Made by a program: the position numbers and the translations under genes
The notes under the pieces: generated by a model
Database searches by the model: none
What the model was told of the DNA's origin: nothing
Seen by the model: only the letters and a program-made list of their open reading frames with translations
Shown here: positions 1-8,333 of the stretch, piece by piece
How the letters are laid out: each line of letters starts with the position of its first letter
Position numbering within the stretch: position 1 is the stretch's first letter
Source of the DNA: RGIG250 sp964540025
GTDB lineage: Bacteria; Bacillota; Negativicutes; Selenomonadales; Selenomonadaceae
DNA: 45,376 nucleotides
Direction: 5' to 3'
Assembly (NCBI GenBank): GCA_964540025.1
Contig: CAZIKQ010000011.1
Coordinates: 1-45,376, forward strand

Positions 1-55
1 CGCACGGTGGTGTGAGAGGTCGGCAGGTGAACTAATCGCCTGCCTCCTACTCGAT
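1..55 (+). mobile_element. 3' end of a group II intron (domain V 3' strand and domain VI)
   Basis: The first 55 bases read like the tail of a bacterial group II intron. CGCACGGT resembles the 3' strand of domain V. It is followed by the linker GTGTGAGAGG and a domain VI hairpin (GGCAGGTGA, loop ACTAA, TCGCCTGCC). The tail CTCCTACTCGAT is typical of these introns. The rest of the intron, including any reverse transcriptase, would lie to the left of the window. The intron is on the + strand, antisense to the tetR-like gene it abuts, so splicing could not restore that gene's message. The exact 3' boundary (base 55) is inferred from the usual ending. Confidence 0.72.
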
Positions 56-447
56 TGCTTATTTCGGGCAGGCCCGTCAGGTCGGCTTTTTTCGCAGGCT
101 CCGCAGCCCGCCCAGAGCTGACCGGTCATCCGGTCGATCAGCCGCTCCAGCTTGGCTTCAGTGTCCAGGGGCATTGTTGCCAGCTGCTTCAGCCACTCCT
201 CGTCGATAAGCTTTTGATGGATGTGGAGAAGCAGCTCCTTGTACAGGCTCCTGCGTCCGCCGAAATGATAATTTACCGCCGCCGGATTTGTTCTGGCCAG
301 CTGACAGATTTCCTTGCTGGTAACCTGAGCAAAACCCTTTTGCGCCGTGAGGCGGGCAGCGCATTCCAGCAGGCTTGTCTTTGTGGCCAGCCCGTCGTGG
401 CGATCCCTTCGCCTTTTCTGCTCGACGTTTGCTTTCTCTTTTGCCAT
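56..447 (-). pseudogene. TetR/AcrR-family (CecR-like) regulator, interrupted after about 130 codons
   Basis: The gene starts with ATG at 447, behind the Shine-Dalgarno GAGGAG, 27 bp after the second permease. The N-terminus is a clear TetR DNA-binding domain: the helix-turn-helix lies at about residues 42-62 and includes KEICQLARTNPAAVNYHFGG. Residues 70-110 look like the first helices of the ligand-binding domain. The frame then runs into the group II intron at base 55, so most of the ligand-binding domain is missing here. The last 15-20 codons before the intron (after about residue 112) are not convincingly helical, so a frameshift near the A6 run is possible. In E. coli the related CecR represses the ybhGFSR exporter, and this gene lies at the end of a similar operon. 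If truncated, the repressor is probably inactive (inference). Confidence 0.7.
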
Positions 448-474
448 AACTGCTTGTTTCTCCTCGTTTATCTC

Positions 475-1602
475 TCAGGCCGTTTTGTGCTTGAACAGCC
501 AGCCGGCCAGAGTCATAGTGATCAGGCCGATGGCCAGCATCGGCAGGTAGCTGGGCGCCACGGCTGCCAGCCCGGCTCCCTCCAGATAGATCCGCCGGAT
601 CGCTTCGATGGCAAAGCGCAGCGGATCAAGGTAAGTAAAGAGCTGGAGGGCATAGGGCATATTGTCCACCGGCGTCGCCATGCCGGAAAGCAGCATCATG
701 GGCATGACCAATACCACCAGATATACCATGACCTGCTGCATATTACCGGCAACGGCTGATAAAGAAAGGCCGATGCCGATGGTGCTGAGAATAAAGACCA
801 GTACCGTCAGCAGCAGCACCGGCAGAGAGCCCCGGAAGGGGATCTCGAACCAGAAGCGGGCCAGACAGAACACGATACTGCTCTGCACCAGTCCCACCAG
901 CATGGGGGTCAGGGATTTGCCGATGAGAATCTCCACCGGCGATAAAGGAGTAACCAGCAGCTGGTCGAAGGTCCCCTGCTCCCGTTCTCTGGCTACGGAC
1001 AGGCCGGCCAACAGCAGCACCTGCACGAAGGCGATGGTGGCGATAACAGTCGGCAGCAGGGTCCAGCGGGAGATCTGGTTCTCGTTGTACCAGGTCCGGC
1101 ACTCGATGGTCACTCCCGGCTTCAGTCCCATGTACTGCTGGTTCCAGCTTGTGACGATCTGATTGAGATAGCCGGTGGCCAGCCCGGCCAGGGAGCTGTT
1201 CCGGCCGTCCACCAGCAGCTGGATGGGCGCGGCTTCACCTCTGTTCAGACGCCGGGAAAAATCACCGGGGATTACCAGGGCCAGAATGATGTCCTGCCGG
1301 TCGATATAGTCCGCCACCTGGCTCACATTGCCCAGCGTTGCCTGACAGGTGAAAGCCTCCGTGCTTTCGATATGAGCCAGCAGGTTCCGGGAGGCCTCGC
1401 TGTGGGACTGATCCACCACTGCGTAAGGTACGTTATCCAGGTCGTAGGTGCCCGCATAGCCGAAGAGGATCCCCTGTATCAGAGCCGGTAACGTCATCAT
1501 GACCCGCATTCTTTTATCCTTCAGGGTCACCAGCAGTTCTTTCCGGCACAGACATTTGATATGGAGCCAGAACAGCCGCCAGTTAAATAAATTTCCGCTC
1601 AC
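475..1602 (-). CDS. ABC-2 type transporter permease (YbhR/YhhJ-like), second permease
   Basis: A 375-residue inner-membrane permease. It has one N-terminal membrane segment (near PALIQGILFGY), a large extracytoplasmic domain, and a C-terminal block of five or so hydrophobic segments. The block contains the family's AREREQGTFDQLLVTP motif, which precedes the ABC-2 core. The start chosen is GTG at 1602, which shares a base with the TAG stop of the upstream permease. A longer reading is open but would overlap that gene by over 100 bp. With its neighbour it should form the heterodimeric channel of a YbhFSRG-like exporter of drugs, dyes or other small molecules. The true substrate cannot be told from sequence. 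Confidence 0.88.
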   Translation of the reverse strand: MSGNLFNWRLFWLHIKCLCRKELLVTLKDKRMRVMMTLPALIQGILFGYAGTYDLDNVPYAVVDQSHSEASRNLLAHIESTEAFTCQATLGNVSQVADYIDRQDIILALVIPGDFSRRLNRGEAAPIQLLVDGRNSSLAGLATGYLNQIVTSWNQQYMGLKPGVTIECRTWYNENQISRWTLLPTVIATIAFVQVLLLAGLSVAREREQGTFDQLLVTPLSPVEILIGKSLTPMLVGLVQSSIVFCLARFWFEIPFRGSLPVLLLTVLVFILSTIGIGLSLSAVAGNMQQVMVYLVVLVMPMMLLSGMATPVDNMPYALQLFTYLDPLRFAIEAIRRIYLEGAGLAAVAPSYLPMLAIGLITMTLAGWLFKHKTA

Positions 1603-2747
1603 TACTCCACCCGCTTTCTGGTCAGGGAAAAGGCCAGGCCGATAAAAAGTATCATGTAGCCGCTCAAAATCAGACTGTTCTGCCCGATCAGCGGCCAGTA
1701 ATTGCCGGTAAGGCACAGGGAGCGCAATAGCTGAAGATAGTAGGTAGCGGGGAAAAACCGGCTGACCACTTTGATGATCAGCGGCTCCGAATGGAGATCA
1801 AAGATAAAACCCGACAGCATCACCGAGGGCAGGAAGCTAACCAGCATGGACACCTGACAGGCCAAAAACTGGTTCTTTGTCACGGCGGAGATGACGATTC
1901 CCAGCCCCAGGGCCACGAGAATATACAGCATTGATACCCCCAGCAGTACCCAGAGGGAGCCCCGCAGGGGCAGGTCGTAGAAAATCCGGCTGACTGCGAG
2001 ACAGGAGGCCATGCCAACAAAGGAAAGACAAAAATAGGGTAGCACTTTGGCCAAAATCAGCTCCAGCACTCCCATAGGGGTTACAAACAGCGACTCCAGC
2101 GTTCCCCGTTCCCACTCTCTGGCCATGACCACCGAGGTGAGAAAAACGCCGCAGATGGTCAGCACCATCATCAAAATGCCGGGAACAAAAAACCAGGTGC
2201 TGGTATTGGCGTCGTTAAACCAGACTCGGCTGACGATGGATGCGTAGCCCTGACTGTGGGCCCTGACCTGTCGTTCGGCTGCCCAGCTCAGCACCGCCCC
2301 CTGGACATAACTTTGGGTGCTGGCGGCAGCGGTGGATTCCACCCCGTTTATCAGCAGCTGGAGTTTTGCCTCTCCCAGGGATAATTTCCGGGAAAAATCC
2401 CGGGGCACCCGGAGGATCACCGAGACCTGATGGGACCGCATCAGGTCTTCTGCCTCTTGCATGGTATACACATAGCGGGGGGAAAAATACTCCGACTGCT
2501 CGGTAAAGCTTACCAGCTGGCGGGCAGTAGGGGAGCTGTCCTCCAGTGCCACGGCTATGGGCACGTGCTTTATATCAAGGGACAAACCGTAGCCCACGAT
2601 CAAAATCAGGACGATGGGCAGTACTACCCCCATTAAGATACTGCTTTTATCCCGCCTCAACTGTAAAAATTCCTTGCGGGTCAGGGCCGTCAGCCGCCGG
2701 AAAAAGCCGGCACTTTGCGGCGATGGGCCGGTCACTGGCTGCTTCAT
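1602..2747 (-). CDS. ABC-2 type transporter permease (YbhS-like), first permease
   Basis: A 381-residue permease with the same plan as the gene that follows it. It has an N-terminal membrane anchor (ILMGVVLPIVLILIVGYG), an extracytoplasmic domain of about 140 residues, then a hydrophobic core introduced by AREWERGTLESLFVTP. It starts at ATG 2747, overlapping the ATPase stop as ATGA, and its stop overlaps the next permease start. This shows tight translational coupling. The cytoplasmic N-terminus carries a TRKEFLQLRRDK segment typical of this family. It is probably half of the membrane channel driven by the double ATPase. Confidence 0.9.
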   Translation of the reverse strand: MKQPVTGPSPQSAGFFRRLTALTRKEFLQLRRDKSSILMGVVLPIVLILIVGYGLSLDIKHVPIAVALEDSSPTARQLVSFTEQSEYFSPRYVYTMQEAEDLMRSHQVSVILRVPRDFSRKLSLGEAKLQLLINGVESTAAASTQSYVQGAVLSWAAERQVRAHSQGYASIVSRVWFNDANTSTWFFVPGILMMVLTICGVFLTSVVMAREWERGTLESLFVTPMGVLELILAKVLPYFCLSFVGMASCLAVSRIFYDLPLRGSLWVLLGVSMLYILVALGLGIVISAVTKNQFLACQVSMLVSFLPSVMLSGFIFDLHSEPLIIKVVSRFFPATYYLQLLRSLCLTGNYWPLIGQNSLILSGYMILFIGLAFSLTRKRVE

Positions 2748-4519
2748 TGCGCCTTGCCTCCTTCCGGTTCACGGCCCTGAGCCACAATGGTCATAAAGAT
2801 CTCGTTCATATCCGCATCCATCAGCCCCAGCTGCTGCCGTATTTCGGCGGGACTGCCCAGCGCCAGCAGCCGGCCGTTATCCTGGATCATGAATCGATCG
2901 CAGTATTCCGCTTCCTCCATAAAGTGGGTGGTAATAATGATGGTAGTTCCCGCCAATGCCAAGTCGGTGATCTGCTGCCAGAAGCTCCGCCGGGCCAGAG
3001 GATCTATGCCGCTGGTGGGTTCGTCCAAAAAGAGAATTTTTGGCTGGTGCAGCAGAGCGGCCGCCATTGATAAACGCTGCCGGTAGCCCATGGGCAGCGT
3101 GTCCGCCTCCTGATTGAGGACAGAGCTCAGGGAAAACTGCTCCGTTACCGTTGCCAGCCGCCGCTCCAATTCCTGGCCCGTCAGCCCATAGGCTCCCCCA
3201 AAGAACCGCAGATTTTCCAAAACGGTAAGGTTGCCGTACAGGGAAAATTTTTGGGCCACGTAGCCAAGCCTTGCCCTTGCCTTGGCAGGGAATTTGCGGA
3301 CATCCACTCCGGCCACTGATAATTCTCCTGAGGTAGCCGGAAGCAGGCCGCACAGCATTCGGAACGTGGTGGTTTTGCCGGCGCCGTTTGGCCCCAACAG
3401 CCCGAACACCTCTCCCTGACGAACCTGAAAGGATGTATGGGAAACCGCCGTAAAATCCCCGAATTTCTTTACCAGCTCCCTGACCTCAATATCGATCGCT
3501 CCCTGGTCAGTCGTTGGCTGATTCAACCCGGTCGTTTCCGCAGGCTTCCCCGAGAGAGCCGTTTCGCCCCCGCTCTTTAGCCTGTCCTGATGGAGCAGCA
3601 GCATAAAGCTGTCCTCCAGCCTTGATTCCACGGGTTCGGCCAGCAAGTGACGGCTCTTGAGTACGGCGATCTGTTCCACCCCGGCGACGCCGCCTTTTAC
3701 GATAAACCTCACCTGGCCGCCGACCGGTACAGCGTCGACCACCGCTTCCTCCCGTAAGAGAAGATTTTGCAATTGCCGGAGGGAAAGCCTGTCCTGCCGG
3801 GCCACCCGGTAGCAGAGACCCTGAGCCAGCTGCCGCAATTCCGCCGGACTGCCCTTGGCCAGAATGCGGCCCTGATTGATCACGTAAACCTGCTGACAGC
3901 GTCCGGCCTCATCCATATAGGCGGTGGTCACCAGTACGGACAGGGCCTCCTCCTGAACCAGCCTCTGGAGGATCTCCCACAGCTCCCGCCTCGATAAAGG
4001 ATCTACGCCTACTGTAGGCTCATCGAGAATCAACAGCTCCGGCGAGCGGACCAGGGTGCAAATAAGCCCCAGCTTCTGCTTCATCCCTCCGGAGAGCCGC
4101 CCGGCCAGACGATCTACAAAAGGGGTCAGCCCGGTCATCTCCAGCAGATGGCTGAACCGCTGCTGCCGTTGATTTTGCGGCACGCCGTGCAAGTCGGCGT
4201 AAAGGCTTATGTTCTCCGCTACGGTCAGATCCTCATAAAGGCCGAAACGCTGGGGCATATAGCTGATACCGTCCTGGACTGACTGGGGATCATGCCCGGG
4301 GTCAAAGCCCAGCGCCAGCAGCTCTCCCTTATCTGTCGCCAGCAGGCCGCAGAGGATCCGCAGTAAGGTGGTCTTTCCGGCGCCATCCGGCCCGATCAGA
4401 GCGGTCATCTGCCCCCGGGCCACGGCAAAATCAACGTTATCCAAAGCCTGGCAATGTCCGCCTCCGGTTAAGGGAAAAGCCTTGCTCACGCCTGAGGCTT
4501 TGACGATTATCTGCTCCAT
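2744..4519 (-). CDS. Fused double ABC ATPase (YbhF-like) of a multidrug-type exporter
   Basis: 591 residues containing two ABC ATPase domains. Domain 1 has Walker A GPDGAGKT (43-50), signature LSGGMKQ (142-148) and Walker B LLILDEP (about 162-168). Domain 2 has Walker A GPNGAGKT (376-383), a divergent signature LPMGYRQ (475-481) and Walker B ILFLDEP (about 495-501). The LPxG form of the second signature is also seen in YbhF proteins, so it is probably not a defect. The linker of about residues 235-345 is not conserved. ATG at 4519 follows a good AGGAAGA site. The gene lies 26 bp after the HlyD adaptor and overlaps the first permease. It should power export through the two permeases in the inner membrane. 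Confidence 0.93.
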   Translation of the reverse strand: MEQIIVKASGVSKAFPLTGGGHCQALDNVDFAVARGQMTALIGPDGAGKTTLLRILCGLLATDKGELLALGFDPGHDPQSVQDGISYMPQRFGLYEDLTVAENISLYADLHGVPQNQRQQRFSHLLEMTGLTPFVDRLAGRLSGGMKQKLGLICTLVRSPELLILDEPTVGVDPLSRRELWEILQRLVQEEALSVLVTTAYMDEAGRCQQVYVINQGRILAKGSPAELRQLAQGLCYRVARQDRLSLRQLQNLLLREEAVVDAVPVGGQVRFIVKGGVAGVEQIAVLKSRHLLAEPVESRLEDSFMLLLHQDRLKSGGETALSGKPAETTGLNQPTTDQGAIDIEVRELVKKFGDFTAVSHTSFQVRQGEVFGLLGPNGAGKTTTFRMLCGLLPATSGELSVAGVDVRKFPAKARARLGYVAQKFSLYGNLTVLENLRFFGGAYGLTGQELERRLATVTEQFSLSSVLNQEADTLPMGYRQRLSMAAALLHQPKILFLDEPTSGIDPLARRSFWQQITDLALAGTTIIITTHFMEEAEYCDRFMIQDNGRLLALGSPAEIRQQLGLMDADMNEIFMTIVAQGREPEGGKAQ

Positions 4520-4545
4520 AGCGCCATCTTCCTGCCCTCAACGGT

Positions 4546-5535
4546 TCACAAATCAAGCTTCACGGTGGCCGGCATACCCAGACGCAGGACATTACCGGCA
4601 TCATCCACATACACCCTGATCTCATAAACCAGGGCGGTGCGCAGCTCCTCCGTCTGAACAGACTTTGGCGTAAACTCGGCCGTATCGGCAATATAGCCCA
4701 CCTGCCCGGTCAGGGGATGCTCAGGGCGGCTGTCAATGTAGATCCGGGCGGTCTGTCCCTCATGGACACGGCCTAAATCCGCCTCGCTTACATAAGCCCG
4801 CACCCACTTTTTATCCAAAAGGGAAAGCTTAAAGACGGGTAACTGAGGGGAGGCCATGTCCCCGGTTTCCAGCAATCTGTCCCTGATCACCCCATCGGCC
4901 GGGGACGCCAATTCACATTGCTCCAGCAGATATTTCAGCCTTGCTTCATCGGCAGCCAATGACCGGAGCTTGGCATCCGCTCCCTGAATGTCTTCACTGC
5001 GGGGACCGTTGACAGCCTCCTCCAGCATCTGCCGGGCCACTCCCAGGGCCGCGGCTTTGGCTTCGGCATCAAATCTGGCCGTATCAACCTCCTGCTGGCT
5101 GACGCCGCCTACGGCGTCAAAAATTTTTTGCCTGCGCTGATAGAAGAGGGCAGCGTGTTCAGCGGCTGCTTCTGCCTGACGTACCCTCTCTTCCGCTTGG
5201 CGCAGTTCTTCACTGCGGGTGCCGTTGTGGAGCTTGGCGGCGTTGCTCTGCTGCACGGTCAGCTCCGCCTGCACCTTCTCAAGCTGCAGCGTCAGATCTC
5301 TGGTATCCAGCCTGGCCAGCGGCTGTCCCTTATGGACTTTATCCCCGGCATCGGCCAGCAGCTCCACGATCCTGTCTGACTGGCGGAAGGCCACAGACAC
5401 CTCCCGCACATCCACATTGCCCATGAGCTGCAGTTCTTTGTCAGCCCGGGGCCTGACCTGTAAAAAATGCCAGATACATCCGGCCGCTGCGCAAATCGCC
5501 AGCCCCAGTGCCAAAATTTTCCACTGCTTCTTCAT
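4546..5535 (-). CDS. HlyD/YbhG-type periplasmic adaptor (membrane fusion protein)
   Basis: A 329-residue protein with a single N-terminal membrane anchor or signal (ILALGLAICAAAGC, about residues 7-20). A biotinyl/lipoyl-like half-motif follows (about 45-75, including DKVHKGQPLARLDT). Residues 75-190 form a long alanine/glutamate-rich coiled coil with two related blocks containing NGTRSEE and NGPRSED. The second lipoyl half is SPADGVIRDRLLETGD (about 211-226), and a beta-barrel C-terminus ends in RLGMPATVKLDL. ATG at 5535 follows GGAGG. It is the first gene of the operon and would link the inner-membrane ABC exporter to the periplasm or an outer-membrane channel. That architecture implies a diderm cell. 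Confidence 0.92.
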   Translation of the reverse strand: MKKQWKILALGLAICAAAGCIWHFLQVRPRADKELQLMGNVDVREVSVAFRQSDRIVELLADAGDKVHKGQPLARLDTRDLTLQLEKVQAELTVQQSNAAKLHNGTRSEELRQAEERVRQAEAAAEHAALFYQRRQKIFDAVGGVSQQEVDTARFDAEAKAAALGVARQMLEEAVNGPRSEDIQGADAKLRSLAADEARLKYLLEQCELASPADGVIRDRLLETGDMASPQLPVFKLSLLDKKWVRAYVSEADLGRVHEGQTARIYIDSRPEHPLTGQVGYIADTAEFTPKSVQTEELRTALVYEIRVYVDDAGNVLRLGMPATVKLDL

Positions 5536-5627
5536 TTCATTGCCTCCATTACAGAAAGGGCTGATTGTCTTAAAAGCTCAAACGATGAATAATTTTTTTA
5601 GTCAAATCACTATTTTAATTTAATCAC

Positions 5628-5655
5628 ATCATAGCAGAGGAAAAGTAAAAAGCAA
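5628..5655 (-). promoter_or_regulatory. Predicted sigma-A promoter of the exporter operon
   Basis: Read on the - strand: TTGCTT (5655-5650), 16 bp spacer, TATGAT (5633-5628). Transcription would start near 5620 and give a leader of about 85 nt before the adaptor gene. The downstream leader is very AT-rich and contains two direct copies of AATCAC on the + strand (5605-5610 and 5622-5627). These could be part of an operator for the TetR-like regulator, but no clear palindrome is visible. Confidence 0.5.
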
Positions 5656-5696
5656 CGTTTTATTTTGGTTTCAGCTCCGCTTCTGACCAATGTGTA

Positions 5697-5735
5697 GAAA
5701 TTGTTTTGCAATTTTCTGAAGGATTGCATTATAAT
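5697..5735 (+). promoter_or_regulatory. Promoter of the exported-lyase gene, built on a 38-bp motif also found before rpmA
   Basis: TTGCAA (5706-5711), 18 bp spacer and TATAAT (5730-5735) make a plausible sigma-A promoter, about 84 bp before the lyase start. The -35 box lies inside a small dyad (GAAATTG ... CAATTTTC). The whole stretch 5697-5734 matches 29567-29604 without gaps at 33 of 38 positions. The shared pattern is GAAATTG, two variable bases, TTGCAATTT, one variable base, CTGAAG, one variable base, ATTGCATT, one variable base, TAA. Confidence 0.6.
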
Positions 5736-5818
5736 CAAAGGCGATTACGTGGAGAAAAAAGTCTGCCGGAGCAGATATATTTAAGGATGTCATTAAATTT
5801 GAAAAGGGGTGCGGTTTG

Positions 5819-7360
5819 ATGAAATGGAAAAACGTTATGCTCAGCGCGCTGCTGACGGCGGCAGGGTGCGTTCTGACGGGCGCCTTGTGGCCGGCGGGGA
5901 CGATATCCTGCTGCGAGGCGCAGAAGCTGGAAGAGGAACATCATGACAGCTTTTACTGGCTGGGTGAAATCAACAAGGCATCCCTTGTTATAAATTCCCG
6001 GCAGGGATTGTTGACGCAGGATGAGGCCGTCCTTTTTGCCCGAGGGCTGGAGAGGGTGCTGGCAAAGGGGAAAACGGGCGGGGAGAGACCGGGGCTGGTC
6101 ATTACCTTTGAGCCGCTTTTGATTGCCGAGGCTGGTGAGGAAGTAACCAAGGTTCACGCAGGCCGTTCCAGTCAGGATATGCTGATGACCTGCCGGCTGA
6201 TGAAAAGCCGTGAACAGCTGCTTGAGCTGGCCGATGCGCTGAACGGGCTTTCTGCCCGGTTGCTGGCCATGGCCGAGGAGCAGCGGGAGGCCGTTGTGCC
6301 CAGCTATACTAATGGCGTAGCTGCCCAGCCGGAGAGCTACGGGCATTATCTGCTGGCCTATGCGGATGCTTTTGCCCGGGATGCGGAGCGCCTGCAGCAG
6401 TATTATGCCCGGCTGAACCGCTCACCGATGGGAACCACGGTGCTGAATGGTTCCGGCTGGCCACTGGACAGAGAGGCCATGGCAGAATATCTGGGCTTTG
6501 ACGGTATCGCCTATAATGCCTACGACGCGGTTCAGGTTTACTCGCTGGAGGCAGCAGTGGAGGCCGGCAGCGTTATCAATCCCCTGGCAATCCATGTGGG
6601 AAGCTTCATTGAGGACGTAATGCAGCAATATGCTCAGCCAAGACCATGGCTTTTGCTGGAGGAAGGCGGCGCCAATACCTATGTCTCCAGCGCCATGCCT
6701 CAGAAGCGAAACCCCGGTATTTTGAACAGAGTGAGAACAAATGCGTCTACACTGCTGGGGGATGTGGTGGGAGCTGCCTTCAGGGCTCATAACATTCCGC
6801 CGGGGATGGCTGATGCCCGAAACAGCGCCCAGGATCGCCTGCTGGCCGGCGGCATTGTGCTGGTAGAGGATTTTACTCATATTCTGCAGGCGCTGAAGCT
6901 GAACAGGGAGCGGGCGCTGGAGGAGCTGAACCTGGATTGGACCGCCACCCAGGAGATAGCGGATATATTGATGCGGGATTATGGGGTGCCCTTCCGGGTG
7001 GGACACCACTTTGCTTCGGAAATCGTCAGCTATGCCCGGCCCAGAGGGCTGACGCCCCTTACGCTGACCTATGCCGAGGCGCGGGAGGTTTACCGCCGGG
7101 CCGTGGAGGGGCACCCTGGAGCGCCGGGGGAATTGCCGCTGAGCGAGGCCCAGTGGCATTCGGCGCTGGAGCCTGCCGGCATTGTGCAGGGCCGGGCGAC
7201 ACTGGGCGGGCCGCAGCCGTCAGAAATAAGCAAAATGCTGGCGGCAGGCCGGAAAAGGCTGGAGGAAAACCAGCATTGGCTCCGGCGGCGTCAGGCACAG
7301 CTGCAGGCGGCTGACAGAAGATTGCAGGCGGATTTCCAACAGCTCAAGGCCGGAGAATAA
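5819..7360 (+). CDS. Exported argininosuccinate-lyase-like protein (fumarase/ASL superfamily)
   Basis: 513 residues. The N-terminus has basic residues, a hydrophobic stretch (about 6-28) and small residues. This looks like a signal peptide; the cysteine after AAG at residue 17 might be a lipobox, but its -3 residue is Ala. The mature part is an aspartase/fumarase-superfamily lyase closest in layout to argininosuccinate lyase. It has HAGRSSQD where ASL has HTGRSRND, YTNGVAAQPESYGHYLLAY where ASL has YTHLQxAQP, and the signature SSAMPQKRNP (290-299). The usual His of YTH is Asn165 here. The C-terminal 60 residues are rich in Arg, Gln and Leu. ATG 5819 is chosen behind AAAAGGGG. ASL and EDDS lyase cleave C-N bonds of N-substituted aspartates to give fumarate. 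A periplasmic relative with an altered site may use another substrate or have lost catalysis; the function is unknown. Confidence 0.8.
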   Translation: MKWKNVMLSALLTAAGCVLTGALWPAGTISCCEAQKLEEEHHDSFYWLGEINKASLVINSRQGLLTQDEAVLFARGLERVLAKGKTGGERPGLVITFEPLLIAEAGEEVTKVHAGRSSQDMLMTCRLMKSREQLLELADALNGLSARLLAMAEEQREAVVPSYTNGVAAQPESYGHYLLAYADAFARDAERLQQYYARLNRSPMGTTVLNGSGWPLDREAMAEYLGFDGIAYNAYDAVQVYSLEAAVEAGSVINPLAIHVGSFIEDVMQQYAQPRPWLLLEEGGANTYVSSAMPQKRNPGILNRVRTNASTLLGDVVGAAFRAHNIPPGMADARNSAQDRLLAGGIVLVEDFTHILQALKLNRERALEELNLDWTATQEIADILMRDYGVPFRVGHHFASEIVSYARPRGLTPLTLTYAEAREVYRRAVEGHPGAPGELPLSEAQWHSALEPAGIVQGRATLGGPQPSEISKMLAAGRKRLEENQHWLRRRQAQLQAADRRLQADFQQLKAGE

Positions 7361-7400
7361 AGGGAACCGGCGGTATTGACGCAGAGCATGAGGTGAGATC

Positions 7401-7931
7401 ATGGCAAAATGGGCCGTAATATATTCTTCAATTACCGGCAATACGGAAAAAGTGGCAAAGGCGGTGGCGGCAGCCCTGGAAAACGCCGATTGCTTTACCG
7501 TTGCCTCGGCGCCGGAAGACCTTTCCCCGTATGAAGGCATCGCCCTGGGCTACTGGCTTTGGCGGGGCGGCCCTGATAAGGAAATGCAGGAGCTGATGCG
7601 CCTCCTTGAGAACCGGCGGGTCTTTCTTTTCGCTACCCATGCTACACAAAATGGCAGCGAGCACGCGGTGACCGCCCTGGCAAGAGGGGCGGCGGCGCTG
7701 GGGCGGGGCTGTACGATTCTCACCACCTTTGACTGTCAGGGGGAGCTTGCCCCGCAGCTGGTAGAGAAACGCCGCCGGATGCCGGCGGATGATCCGCACG
7801 CCAACGCGGGCGGTTGGAAAACCGCCTTCGGCCATCCTGACGAAGGAGACCTGATGAGGGCGAAAGCCGCGGCAGATAACGCCAGGCGCAAGCTGGCTTA
7901 CTTCATGGAGAAGGAAGCCGGGGAAAAGTAA
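7401..7931 (+). CDS. Flavodoxin-family protein
   Basis: A 176-residue soluble protein. It starts with a beta strand and an FMN phosphate loop, WAVIYSSITGNTEKVAKAV, the hallmark of flavodoxins. The second flavin-contact region is LGYWLWRGGPDKEMQELM, and FLFATHATQNGSEHA follows. The length and C-terminal Arg/Lys-rich helix fit flavodoxin-domain proteins of the PF12641 kind (assignment from memory of the family pattern). It should carry electrons by FMN in the cytoplasm. ATG 7401 follows GAGGTGA. It lies 40 bp after the exported lyase and 22 bp before a small membrane protein, so the three are probably co-transcribed, though no functional link is evident. Confidence 0.82.
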   Translation: MAKWAVIYSSITGNTEKVAKAVAAALENADCFTVASAPEDLSPYEGIALGYWLWRGGPDKEMQELMRLLENRRVFLFATHATQNGSEHAVTALARGAAALGRGCTILTTFDCQGELAPQLVEKRRRMPADDPHANAGGWKTAFGHPDEGDLMRAKAAADNARRKLAYFMEKEAGEK

Positions 7932-7953
7932 CGGAAATAAAAAGGGGAATATC

Positions 7954-8310
7954 ATGTCGGAAAAGAATGCTTCCTCAAAGGAAATCGTAATCGTCGATGC
8001 CGAGTGGTCGGAGACGGATGACAGCGACCGGGTCCGGGTGATGAGCGGCAGCGAGCGGTACAGCTACGACGGTGAGACCATAAACCAACAGGGAGAAAGA
8101 GTCAGCCAGGAAGAAACGGACGGCTACTTCCGGCCCCATGTTTATGTAGTAAAGAGCAGTTCAAGCCTGCTGACAAAGCTGGCGGTAATCCTGGCTGCGG
8201 TGGCCATTCTCTGGTTCATCGTCTTTGTGGCCCTGCCCCTGGGCATTATATTCGTGGCGATAGGGGCAGCTGTCTGGTACCTTCGCAGCTGGTGGCAAAA
8301 GTATATGTGA
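7954..8310 (+). CDS. Small membrane protein of unknown function
   Basis: 118 residues, start ATG 7954 behind AAGGGGAA. The first 65 residues are polar, acidic and probably cytoplasmic (ASSKEIVIVDAEWSETDDS). Residues about 73-111 are strongly hydrophobic and look like two membrane segments (LAVILAAVAILWFIVFVALP, then LGIIFVAIGAAVWYL). The protein ends in a short basic, aromatic tail, RSWWQKYM. I do not recognise a family. It ends 23 bp before the large palindrome, so it is probably the last gene of the lyase-flavodoxin unit. Confidence 0.75.
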   Translation: MSEKNASSKEIVIVDAEWSETDDSDRVRVMSGSERYSYDGETINQQGERVSQEETDGYFRPHVYVVKSSSSLLTKLAVILAAVAILWFIVFVALPLGIIFVAIGAAVWYLRSWWQKYM

Positions 8311-8333
8311 ATACGGCGAAGTTCAGCCTGTCG

